Below, piece after piece: positions 1 through 4,267 of a stretch of 5,836 bases of DNA. The number at the start of each line of letters is the position of its first letter. Within the stretch, counting starts at the first letter, position 1. The translations under genes and the position numbers were made by a program. The notes beneath the pieces are model-generated. The model ran no database searches, was not told where the DNA came from, and was given only the letters and a program-made list of their open reading frames with translations. Origin of the DNA: Candidatus Zixiibacteriota bacterium. Its GTDB lineage: Bacteria; SM23-81. The stretch spans positions 1-5,836 of the forward strand of contig DAOVRJ010000163.1 of NCBI GenBank assembly GCA_030628225.1, written 5' to 3'.

Positions 1-1
1 C

Positions 2-97
2 TTCGGCTACACGGTTATGGCGCGTATCTCCCTGCTGATCGGCCGAATGTCATTTTTAGGCGAGTGGTTGGGGCTGATCGCCGGCTGGTTTTCCTGA
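2..97 (+). CDS. C-terminal end of an unidentified membrane protein (partial)
   Basis: The window opens inside a reading frame that ends at TGA 95-97 and gives 31 residues. They are strongly hydrophobic with a few charges (it contains ARISLLIGRM and ends LIAGWFS), which suits the last membrane segment of an integral membrane protein. This frame was preferred because most codons end in G or C, as in the sure genes of the window. The competing frame that stays open to 153 has weaker third-position bias and runs through the promoter at 122-150. The family cannot be named from so short a tail. A faint resemblance to the end of LptF/LptG-type permeases is not enough to call. Confidence 0.5.
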   Translation, partial: FGYTVMARISLLIGRMSFLGEWLGLIAGWFS

Positions 98-121
98 GCA
101 GTCCCCGGGGCGAAATTTCCC

Positions 122-150
122 TTGACAGCGCTCGGGCTTTATGGTTAAAT
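122..150 (+). promoter_or_regulatory. Sigma70-type promoter for the small membrane protein and tRNA genes
   Basis: A perfect -35 TTGACA (122-127) is followed by exactly 17 bp and a -10 TTAAAT (145-150, 4 of 6 consensus). Transcription would start near 157, about 28 bases before the ATG at 185. No other good promoter is visible before the two tRNA genes, so they may be co-transcribed with the protein gene. Confidence 0.65.
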
Positions 151-184
151 TAGAAGGAGAGCTTTTTCAGCGGCGGAGCGATTC

Positions 185-451
185 ATGGCAGTGAAAAAAA
201 GAGTGCAAAAAACGGGGAAGAAGACAGCAGCGACGACGGGCACCTTCCGTTTTACCCGGGCCAATTACTGGACCCTGTTCGCCGGCCTGGTGGTCATCAT
301 CCTCGGCTATATCACCCTGCGCAGGGGCTCCATCACTCTGGCTCCCTTCCTCCTGGTTCTGGGATACTGCGTGATCATCCCCATCGGTATTCTCTTGCGC
401 CGCCACAAAAAGCCTCCGGCCCCCAAGCGTGAGGTCTCCCCAAATTCCTGA
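185..451 (+). CDS. Small two-helix membrane protein, DUF3098-like
   Basis: The gene encodes 88 residues. A lysine-rich N-terminal tail (1-20) is followed by FRFTRANYW (21-29), a first membrane helix (about 28-45, with the run LVVIILGYITL), a short RRGS turn, a second helix (about 50-70, LAPFLLVLGYCVIIPIGIL) and a basic, proline-rich tail (RRHKKPPAPKR). Positive charge at both ends predicts both termini in the cytoplasm. The aromatic N-terminal motif with a following ILGY-type helix resembles DUF3098 membrane proteins of Bacteroidota and related or uncultivated phyla; no function is known to me. The ATG at 185 has GGAG at 175-178, six bases upstream, and follows a good promoter. The reverse-strand frame at 167-406 is a low-complexity shadow. 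The family call is by resemblance only; that it is a real gene is fairly certain. Confidence 0.75.
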   Translation: MAVKKRVQKTGKKTAATTGTFRFTRANYWTLFAGLVVIILGYITLRRGSITLAPFLLVLGYCVIIPIGILLRRHKKPPAPKREVSPNS

Positions 452-464
452 AGATACCGGGACC

Positions 465-491
465 AGATCAACAGCTCCTGAACGTTGATCT
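465..491 (+). terminator. Weak hairpin between the membrane protein gene and tRNA-Val
   Basis: AGATCAAC (465-472) and GTTGATCT (484-491) form a perfect 8-bp stem with an 11-nt loop, followed by TTCT. The low G/C of the stem and short T run make it a weak terminator. It could equally be a processing site upstream of the tRNA, whose 5' end is 7 bases later. Confidence 0.3.
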
Positions 492-497
492 TTCTGG

Positions 498-572
498 GGG
501 CGATTAGCTCAGTTGGTTCAGAGCGCTTGCCTTACAAGCAAGAGGTCACTAGTTCGAATCTAGTATCGCCCA
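498..572 (+). tRNA. tRNA-Val (anticodon UAC)
   Basis: A complete cloverleaf can be folded by hand. The acceptor GGGCGAT pairs with ATCGCCC (565-571) over 7 of 7 bp, and the discriminator is A572. The D stem is GCTC/GAGC. The anticodon stem CTTGC/GCAAG carries the loop CTTACAA with anticodon TAC. The T arm is ACTAG-TTCGAAT-CTAGT. The 3' CCA is not encoded (TTA follows the discriminator), so it must be added after transcription, unlike in the neighbouring tRNA-Asp. Confidence 0.95.
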
Positions 573-594
573 TTAAAAGTAAAGAGCAGTTCAC

Positions 595-673
595 GGGGTC
601 GTAGTGCAGCCTGGTTTAACACGCTGGCCTGTCAAGCCAGAGATCGCCGGTTCAAATCCGGTCGGCCCCGCCA
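595..673 (+). tRNA. tRNA-Asp (anticodon GUC)
   Basis: The acceptor GGGGTCG pairs with CGGCCCC (663-669) with one G-U pair, the discriminator is G670 as expected for Asp, and CCA is encoded at 671-673. The anticodon stem CTGGC/GCCAG carries the loop CTGTCAA with anticodon GTC. The T arm is GCCGG-TTCAAAT-CCGGT with one wobble pair. The D stem (GTGC/ACAC) has a mismatch at 13-22, which is common. It lies 22 bases after tRNA-Val, so the two probably share a transcript. Confidence 0.95.
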
Positions 674-679
674 TTTTCC

Positions 680-710
680 CGAAGGCCCGAGCATCTTGCT
701 TGGGCCTTCG
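680..710 (+). terminator. Long hairpin terminator after the tRNA pair
   Basis: CGAAGGCCCGAGCA and TGCTTGGGCCTTCG pair over 14 bp (one G-U) around a TCT loop, starting 7 bases after the tRNA CCA. The position and stability fit the end of the tRNA transcript. The bases after it (GCTATTAG) are not a clear T run, so it may act as a Rho-assisted or processing hairpin rather than a classical intrinsic terminator. Confidence 0.7.
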
Positions 711-735
711 GCTATTAGATCAGTGGATCGTGGAT

Positions 736-798
736 AAGAGTTTGGAGAGTTAGGCGAGTTGGGAGAGTTAGGCGAGTTGGGAGAGTTTAGAGAGTTTC
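736..798 (+). repeat. 9-bp tandem repeat array, about 7 units
   Basis: Seven consecutive nonamers follow the pattern RMGAGTTDG, with the best units GAGAGTTAG and GCGAGTTGG alternating twice (745-780). That gives two exact copies of an 18-bp higher-order unit. The outer units (736-744, 781-798) are degenerate. It lies just after the tRNA terminator in non-coding DNA. Confidence 0.85.
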
Positions 799-800
799 TT

Positions 801-835
801 GAGCTCGGAGCTGGGAACTGGGGGCTCGGAACCGC
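801..835 (+). repeat. 7-bp-period repeat block (GAGCTCG type)
   Basis: Five heptamers run in register: GAGCTCG, GAGCTGG, GAACTGG, GGGCTCG, GAACCGC. They follow the 9-bp array almost directly. Each differs from its neighbour by only one to three bases, mostly transitions, while the spacing stays exactly 7. Confidence 0.7.
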
Positions 836-925
836 AAAAGAAGAAAGCCGAACAGCACCGTTTCTAACCATCCACGAATCATGAATGAGGAAAAAGATAG
901 CGAATCTCATAGCCAATGGTTTGTA

Positions 926-960
926 CGAATCCCGGGTCCCGAATCTCGATTATCGGAATA
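926..960 (+). repeat. 7-bp-period repeat block (CGAATCY type)
   Basis: Five heptamers run in register: CGAATCC, CGGGTCC, CGAATCT, CGATTAT, CGGAATA. An isolated CGAATCT lies at 901-907. The block is of the same family as 1005-1032. Confidence 0.7.
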
Positions 961-1004
961 AGAACCGGGTATCGGGAAAAGAGGGCTTGTGCTTTCTTCA
1001 TTTA

Positions 1005-1032
1005 CGAATCTCGAGTCTCGAATCCCGAACTC
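1005..1032 (+). repeat. 7-bp-period repeat block (CGARTCY type)
   Basis: Four heptamers run in register: CGAATCT, CGAGTCT, CGAATCC, CGAACTC. The 18 bases at 1007-1024 recur exactly as reverse complement at 1894-1911, on the other side of the DUF4416 gene. Confidence 0.8.
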
Positions 1033-1040
1033 CGGTTTTG

Positions 1041-1150
1041 CAAAAGCCGACGCGGCAATCCCCTGGCAAAAGGACGTCACCGAATACGGCATCATTCTTT
1101 CACCGACGCTGCCCTGCGAGGGGATTGCTTCGCTAGCGCTCGCAATGACA
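1041..1150. repeat. Palindromic CATTGCGAG-type interspersed repeat
   Basis: Read on the minus strand, the right part (1116-1150) gives TGTCATTGCGAGCGCTAGCG followed by AAGCAATCCCC. This is a motif I know from interspersed repeats of several bacterial groups, including Rickettsiales. A perfect 10-bp inverted repeat, GCAATCCCCT (1055-1064) and AGGGGATTGC (1119-1128), closes the element, and the left half (GACGCGGCAATC) matches the usual opposite end of such units. Inside lies the 8-bp palindrome CGCTAGCG (1131-1138). It is probably a non-coding, REP- or MITE-like mobile repeat. The exact ends are uncertain. Confidence 0.7.
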
Positions 1151-1241
1151 GAATGTGGGAAAGTCGTTGCTTGATTGATGTATTTGTGAGCCCCTACAGC
1201 CTCATATACACGCGATAACCTTCTCATTCCACGGAAACCCC

Positions 1242-1270
1242 TTGACACCCGCCCTATAATGTCGTAAAAT
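1242..1270 (+). promoter_or_regulatory. Sigma70-type promoter for the DUF4416 gene
   Basis: A perfect -35 TTGACA (1242-1247), a 17-bp spacer and the -10 TAAAAT (1265-1270, 5 of 6) make a near-consensus promoter. A perfect TATAAT at 1255-1260 lies only 7 bp from the -35 and so cannot pair with it. Transcription would start near 1277, leaving a leader of about 43 bases. Confidence 0.75.
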
Positions 1271-1319
1271 CCATATGATTCCGCACAAACGTCCCTGAAC
1301 CCTCACCAGATCCATAAAC

Positions 1320-1853
1320 ATGGGCCAGATCCATACACCAGATCCCGTCAAACTCATCTGCGGGCTCATCTTCAGTGGCCAGGACGTCCTGCAGCAGGCC
1401 GTGGAGCGTCTGCAAGTACGGCTGGGGACCATCGACATACACAGCGAGGTCTTTCCCTTCACACATACCGACTATTATCGCCAGGAGATGGGCGCTGACC
1501 TGAAGCGCATGTTCGTGTCCTTCCAGCGACTATTCCGCTGCGAGCAACTGGCGGAGTTGAAGGTGTTCACCAACGGCCTGGAGGAAAATCTGTCTCAGAT
1601 CAACCAGGGACAGAAAAAGCGGCGGGCGAACATCGACCCCGGGTACCTGGAGGCCAGCAAGCTGGTGTTGGCCAGCACCAAGAACTTCTCCCACCGGATC
1701 TACCTGGGGCGAGGCGTATTCGCCGAGGTCACCCTCCAGTATCGCGCCAACCGCTTCCAGTCCCTTCCCTGGACGTATCCTGATTATCAGGACCCCCGGG
1801 TTCTGGACTTCCTCCTGCTGGCCCGACGGATTTATATGGAGCAGATTGGCTAG
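1320..1853 (+). CDS. DUF4416 family protein
   Basis: The protein has 177 residues, full length for the family, which has no known function. Recognisable features in order are the N-terminal PVKLICGLIFS strand (9-19), a helix and strand leading to IDIHSEVFPFTHTDYYRQEMG (38-58), the FVSFQRLF segment, a KVFTNGLEE helix, the basic segment KKRRANIDPGYL (98-109), KLVLASTKNFSHRIYLGRGVF (113-133) and the C-terminal WTYPDYQDP (151-159) before a last helix. No signal peptide or membrane segment is present, so it is cytoplasmic. The ATG at 1320 gives the MG-start usual for the family, but the leader before it (CACCAGATCCATAAAC) has no Shine-Dalgarno sequence, which is odd behind so strong a promoter. 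It stands alone between two repeat-rich spacers, so context gives no hint of its job. Confidence 0.93.
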   Translation: MGQIHTPDPVKLICGLIFSGQDVLQQAVERLQVRLGTIDIHSEVFPFTHTDYYRQEMGADLKRMFVSFQRLFRCEQLAELKVFTNGLEENLSQINQGQKKRRANIDPGYLEASKLVLASTKNFSHRIYLGRGVFAEVTLQYRANRFQSLPWTYPDYQDPRVLDFLLLARRIYMEQIG

Positions 1854-1893
1854 GGAAAAATAACGACGCTCGATGCTGGATGAGAAAGACCGA

Positions 1894-1921
1894 GATTCGA
1901 GACTCGAGATTAGAGAGTCGA
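1894..1921 (-). repeat. 7-bp-period repeat block, inverted copy of the 1005-1032 block
   Basis: Four heptamers on the + strand, GATTCGA, GACTCGA, GATTAGA, GAGTCGA, are the reverse complement of the CGARTCY family. Positions 1894-1911 match 1007-1024 exactly in opposite orientation (18 of 18). Counting the flanking bases, 21 of 23 agree. Confidence 0.8.
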
Positions 1922-1934
1922 GAAAAGAAAGACT

Positions 1935-1974
1935 GATCCTAGATGAAAAAGGCGGATCCTGAATGAAAAGGCAG
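1935..1974 (+). repeat. Pair of about 20-bp direct repeats
   Basis: GATCCTAGATGAAAAAGGCG (1935-1954) is followed directly by a close copy starting GATCCTGAATGAAAAGGC at 1955. The copies differ by two small shifts. Both begin with the GATCCT core of the next heptamer block. Confidence 0.65.
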
Positions 1975-1978
1975 AACC

Positions 1979-2037
1979 GATCCTTGATCTTTGATCCTCG
2001 ATCCTTGTAAAAAGAAAAAGACAGATCCTGGATCCTG
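1979..2037 (+). repeat. 7-bp-period repeat blocks (GATCCTY type)
   Basis: Four heptamers run in register at 1979-2006 (GATCCTT, GATCTTT, GATCCTC, GATCCTT). After an A-rich gap of 17 bases, two exact GATCCTG units follow at 2024-2037. GATC recurs at a 7-bp spacing throughout, which could matter if a Dam-like methylase is present. Confidence 0.8.
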
Positions 2038-2113
2038 GTGAAAGGCGAGAGAAACGGGATTCGGGAAACTGCCGACTGCTTACTGGTTTTCTGTTGCCAT
2101 TGCTATTATCGTG

Positions 2114-2137
2114 CCGTCGGGTGGCCTCACCCGACGG
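2114..2137. repeat. GTCGGGT hairpin, copy 1
   Basis: CCGTCGGGTG and CACCCGACGG form a perfect 10-bp stem around GCCT. The core GTCGGGT-N6-ACCCGAC (2116-2135) is shared with the second hairpin 44 bp downstream. It may be a REP-like palindrome. No T run follows, so a simple terminator role for the DUF4416 gene 260 bases upstream is less likely. Confidence 0.75.
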
Positions 2138-2157
2138 TCCATCAACATCTTTGTGCA

Positions 2158-2181
2158 GCGTCGGGTACGGTGACCCGACGC
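2158..2181. repeat. GTCGGGT hairpin, copy 2
   Basis: GCGTCGGGT and ACCCGACGC form a perfect 9-bp stem around ACGGTG. The core GTCGGGT-N6-ACCCGAC (2160-2179) matches copy 1, while the loop and the outer pairs differ. Conserved arms with a changed loop suggest a family of interspersed palindromes. Confidence 0.75.
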
Positions 2182-2194
2182 CACTTTAAATGCT

Positions 2195-2235
2195 GATCCT
2201 CAATCTTCAATTCTTTTAGGGACGATTAACGATTA
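2195..2235 (+). repeat. Degenerate 7-bp-period remnants upstream of the radical SAM gene
   Basis: GATCCTC, AATCTTC, AATTCTT (2195-2215) continue the GATCCTY pattern with decay, and ACGATTA occurs twice in tandem at 2222-2235. The second unit leads into TAACG-ATTAC-CGTTA, a small inverted repeat that could also be an operator just before the -35 candidate. Confidence 0.45.
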
Positions 2236-2255
2236 CCGTTATTTAAATTCTTTCC

Positions 2256-2283
2256 TTGACTTTAGGGATTTGGTGAATTTATT
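2256..2283 (+). promoter_or_regulatory. Possible promoter of the radical SAM / endonuclease V operon
   Basis: TTGACT (2256-2261, 5 of 6) is followed after 16 bp by TTTATT (2278-2283, 4 of 6). Transcription would start near 2290, leaving a leader of only about 10 bases before the start codon. This is unusually short, so the true start may lie further upstream. Confidence 0.35.
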
Positions 2284-2285
2284 TT

Positions 2286-2295
2286 GAGGGTGGAG
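2286..2295 (+). promoter_or_regulatory. Two ribosome binding sites with two possible start codons
   Basis: GAGG (2286-2289) stands 7 bases before ATG 2297, while GGAG (2292-2295) stands 7 bases before ATG 2303 in the same frame. Either start, giving 411 or 409 residues, is plausible. The second has the purer site. Confidence 0.5.
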
Positions 2296-2296
2296 A

Positions 2297-3532
2297 ATGA
2301 CCATGGGGCGGAAGATACGCTGGCGGACGGGATCGGGCCTGATGACCCACCAGGTCATCGAGGCCCCCACACCGCATATCCTCATCGATTCCCGCAAAGA
2401 GCTTCACGGCTGGTGGAGGGGTAAACGGGAGTGTACCGCGGAGCGCCTGCTCGTCAATCCCTACAACGGATGCGCCATAGATTGCTTTTGCTGCTACGCC
2501 AAGGCCCTGCCCGGCTATTTCCAGCTTTTTCGCCAGCAGAAGATAGTGACGGTCTGCCGGGATTTTGACCAGGCGGTCTCCCGGCAGTTGAACGGCCTCT
2601 CGGTGGTCAGCTGCGGCTATCTGTCTCCGGTGACAGATCCCTTCCAGCCGGTAGAAGAGCGTTATCGTTTGTCGGAGAAGATTATCGGTGAATTCGTCCG
2701 CCGCAACATCCCCATCGAGTTCGTCACCAAATCCACTTTTCGCCCAGAGGTGGTCAAACTCCTGCGCCGGCAGAAGCACTCTTTCGGGCAGGTCTCCATT
2801 CTGACACCCCATGAGAGCTTGCGTCGCCGGTTGATGAGCTGTGGAGCCACTACCGACGAGCTCTTTGGCAACCTGAAACGATTGGCCGAGGCGGGTATCC
2901 ACGCCGTCTGCCGCATCGATCCCATCGTCCCTTACGTGACGGACGATGAGGGTGATCTGTCGACTATCGTTCGGCGGGCCGCCGACTGCGGAGCAAAGCA
3001 CATCGTGGCCAGCGTCATGGACATACCCCGGAGGATGGCCGGCGAGCTCCTCGGGCACCTCGACGGTCTGAGCAATGGTCTGGCTTCCCGGCTAAAAAAG
3101 CTTTACCGGGAGATCATCGACGGTTCCCGGCATGCTGATCTGGATTACCGCAGAGGGGTTTTCTCCCGCCTGCGCGAGGAGTGCGACCGGGCGGGGGTCA
3201 CCTTCGCCCTGTGCATGGAATACCGCCTGCAGGATGGCCGGCCGGTGGGCCTGAATGCCGAGTTCATCAGCTCGGCCAACTGCGAGGGCATCGACATTCC
3301 CGTCTACGTCCGGGCAGGGGAACGCTTCCAGCCGGCGGCCGACTGCGACGGTGTTTGCCTGACCTGCCAGGATCCACAGTGCGGCGTCGAGGATCTGGCC
3401 ATGGGCAGGCCGGGCGTGACCAAGCGGGATTTTACCCTGACCGATTACCGGCGCTGGAGCCGCGCCCTGGCTTCCCGGACCCTGTCGCTTGAGCCGAGGG
3501 AGGCCGGCGTGCCGGCCCGGGAAAGACGATGA
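2297..3532 (+). CDS. COG1533 radical SAM protein (SplB / 'DNA repair photolyase' class)
   Basis: The protein has 411 residues. NPYNGC (54-59) leads into the radical SAM motif C59-X3-C63-X2-C66 with an extra C65, followed by YAKA. These cysteines should hold the [4Fe-4S] cluster that cleaves S-adenosylmethionine. CGYLSPVTDPFQPVEERYRL (106-125) and FVTKS (142-146) are hallmarks of COG1533, as are SILTPHESLRRRL (167-179) and RIDPIVPYVTD (206-216). The family is named after spore photoproduct lyase, but most members are uncharacterised, so the substrate is unknown. The C-terminal third carries a second cysteine group: C350-X3-C354-X2-C357-X4-C362, with C306 and C329 before it, a possible auxiliary Fe-S cluster. 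No signal peptide is seen. Its last bases overlap the endonuclease V start (ATGA, 3529-3532), implying one mRNA and coupled translation. The class is certain; a DNA-repair role is inferred. Confidence 0.9.
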   Translation: MTMGRKIRWRTGSGLMTHQVIEAPTPHILIDSRKELHGWWRGKRECTAERLLVNPYNGCAIDCFCCYAKALPGYFQLFRQQKIVTVCRDFDQAVSRQLNGLSVVSCGYLSPVTDPFQPVEERYRLSEKIIGEFVRRNIPIEFVTKSTFRPEVVKLLRRQKHSFGQVSILTPHESLRRRLMSCGATTDELFGNLKRLAEAGIHAVCRIDPIVPYVTDDEGDLSTIVRRAADCGAKHIVASVMDIPRRMAGELLGHLDGLSNGLASRLKKLYREIIDGSRHADLDYRRGVFSRLREECDRAGVTFALCMEYRLQDGRPVGLNAEFISSANCEGIDIPVYVRAGERFQPAADCDGVCLTCQDPQCGVEDLAMGRPGVTKRDFTLTDYRRWSRALASRTLSLEPREAGVPARERR

Positions 3533-4215
3533 AGATCCGGGAGGGCATCAGACACCGCTGGGATGTCTCCCCTCGTCAGGCCATCGAGATCCAGGAAGAT
3601 CTCAGGTCTCTGCTGGTTCTGACCAACGGCTTTGATAAGTTGCTTCTGGTCGGCGGGGCCGACGTGGCCTACTCCCGGAAGAAGAACCGGGTGTGCGCCG
3701 CGTTAACGGTGTTCCACTACTCGACCATGAACCTATTGGATGTGGTGTACGCCGAGGCCAAAGCCAGCTTCCCTTATATTCCCGGGCTGCTGACATTCCG
3801 GGAGGGACCCGTGGTGCTGAAGGCCTTCCGGCGGCTTAAGGAACGGCCCGACCTGATCATCTTCGACGGTCAGGGCATCGCTCACCCCCGCAGGCTGGGG
3901 CTGGCCGCCCACATGGGCCTGGTGCTGAACATGCCCACCGTGGGCTGTGCCAAATCGCCGCTGCACGTCCAGTTCGAGGCTCCCGGGCTTAAGAGGGGTT
4001 CTGCCTCGAAGATGATGGACGGGGAGGAACAGGTGGGGGTCGTTCTGCGCACCCGGGACGGAATCAAACCCCTGTATATCTCGCCGGGCCACCTGGTGGA
4101 TCTGGCCACCAGTGTGAAGGTGATCCTGGCCACGGGAAGAGGATATCGGCTTCCCCAGCCGACCAGGATCGCGCACATCAAAGTTACAGAGTTTAGAAAA
4201 CGTTTTGAAATGTGA
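3529..4215 (+). CDS. nfi: Endonuclease V (deoxyinosine 3' endonuclease)
   Basis: The enzyme nicks DNA, and in some organisms RNA, one phosphodiester bond 3' of inosine, the product of adenine deamination. The 228-residue length is normal. Family motifs are GGADVAYS (42-49, metal-binding D45), PYIPGLLTFREGP (82-94, with the PYIP strand-separating wedge and catalytic E92), FDGQGIAHPRRLGLAAHMGL (112-131, catalytic D113), VGCAKS (138-143), the glycine-rich YISPGHLVD region (183-191) and a C-terminal TRIAH (212-216). All acidic catalytic residues are present, so the enzyme should be active. Translation starts inside the end of the radical SAM gene (4-base overlap), with only a weak GGGA upstream, as expected for coupling. 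The stop codon lies two bases before the left arm of the inverted repeat at 4218. Confidence 0.96.
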   Translation: MKIREGIRHRWDVSPRQAIEIQEDLRSLLVLTNGFDKLLLVGGADVAYSRKKNRVCAALTVFHYSTMNLLDVVYAEAKASFPYIPGLLTFREGPVVLKAFRRLKERPDLIIFDGQGIAHPRRLGLAAHMGLVLNMPTVGCAKSPLHVQFEAPGLKRGSASKMMDGEEQVGVVLRTRDGIKPLYISPGHLVDLATSVKVILATGRGYRLPQPTRIAHIKVTEFRKRFEM

Positions 4216-4217
4216 TC

Positions 4218-4243
4218 TTTTCCGCGAATGGAACCTTCATCTT
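4218..4243 (+). repeat. Left inverted-repeat arm
   Basis: This arm lies directly after the endonuclease V stop codon and before the zinc-ribbon ribosome binding site. It pairs with 4496-4520. The inner CATCTT (4238-4243) is matched by AAGAT on the right with one base missing. Confidence 0.8.
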
Positions 4244-4250
4244 ACATTTT

Positions 4251-4259
4251 GGGAGGGGG
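4251..4259 (+). promoter_or_regulatory. Strong ribosome binding site deciding the zinc-ribbon start
   Basis: GGGAGGGGG ends 8 bases before ATG 4268. It favours this start over the in-frame ATG at 4205, which overlaps the endonuclease V gene and would place the inverted-repeat arm inside the coding sequence. Confidence 0.75.
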
Positions 4260-4267
4260 CAATCGGA

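Larger units (their letters stand above)
711..1241. other. Gene-free, repeat-rich spacer
   Basis: No frame here looks coding. The open frames on both strands are produced by short tandem repeats (for example the Pro-Asn-Ser runs encoded on the minus strand opposite 736-798). The stretch holds a 9-bp array (736-798), heptamer blocks (801-835, 926-960, 1005-1032) and a palindromic repeat (1041-1150). About 90 bases at 1151-1241 show nothing I recognise before the promoter at 1242. Confidence 0.8.
1854..2296. other. Gene-free spacer with heptamer repeats and two hairpins
   Basis: No coding frame is supported. The stretch contains heptamer blocks (1894-1921, 1979-2006, 2024-2037, 2195-2215), a pair of units about 20 bp apart (1935-1974), two related hairpins (2114-2137, 2158-2181), and a possible promoter and ribosome binding sites for the radical SAM gene. 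It is AT-richer than the genes, especially 2186-2285. Confidence 0.8.

Noticed and set aside
167-406. Minus-strand 79-residue frame opposite the small membrane protein
   Set aside because: Low-complexity acidic and Gln-rich shadow of a convincing + strand gene.
632-916. Minus-strand open frame with Pro-Asn-Ser repeats
   Set aside because: The repeated residues are the 9-bp array (736-798) read in translation. The frame also overlaps tRNA-Asp and its terminator, so it is not a protein gene.
885-1248. Several overlapping open frames on both strands
   Set aside because: They come from the heptamer blocks and the palindromic repeat. None has a ribosome binding site, family motif or steady codon bias.
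1255-1260. Perfect TATAAT as -10 of the TTGACA at 1242
   Set aside because: The spacing is only 7 bp. TAAAAT at 1265-1270 has the correct 17-bp spacing.
736-2040. CRISPR array
   Set aside because: The repeat units are 7 or 9 bp, directly adjacent and degenerate. There are no 25-40 bp repeats with unique spacers and no cas genes.
2279-3058. Minus-strand 259-residue frame opposite the radical SAM gene
   Set aside because: It mirrors a strongly recognised gene and shows no family motif of its own. Long antisense frames are expected in G/C-biased codons.
4205-4267. N-terminal extension of the zinc-ribbon protein from ATG 4205
   Set aside because: It would overlap endonuclease V and the inverted-repeat arm. 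The strong ribosome binding site at 4251-4259 points to ATG 4268.
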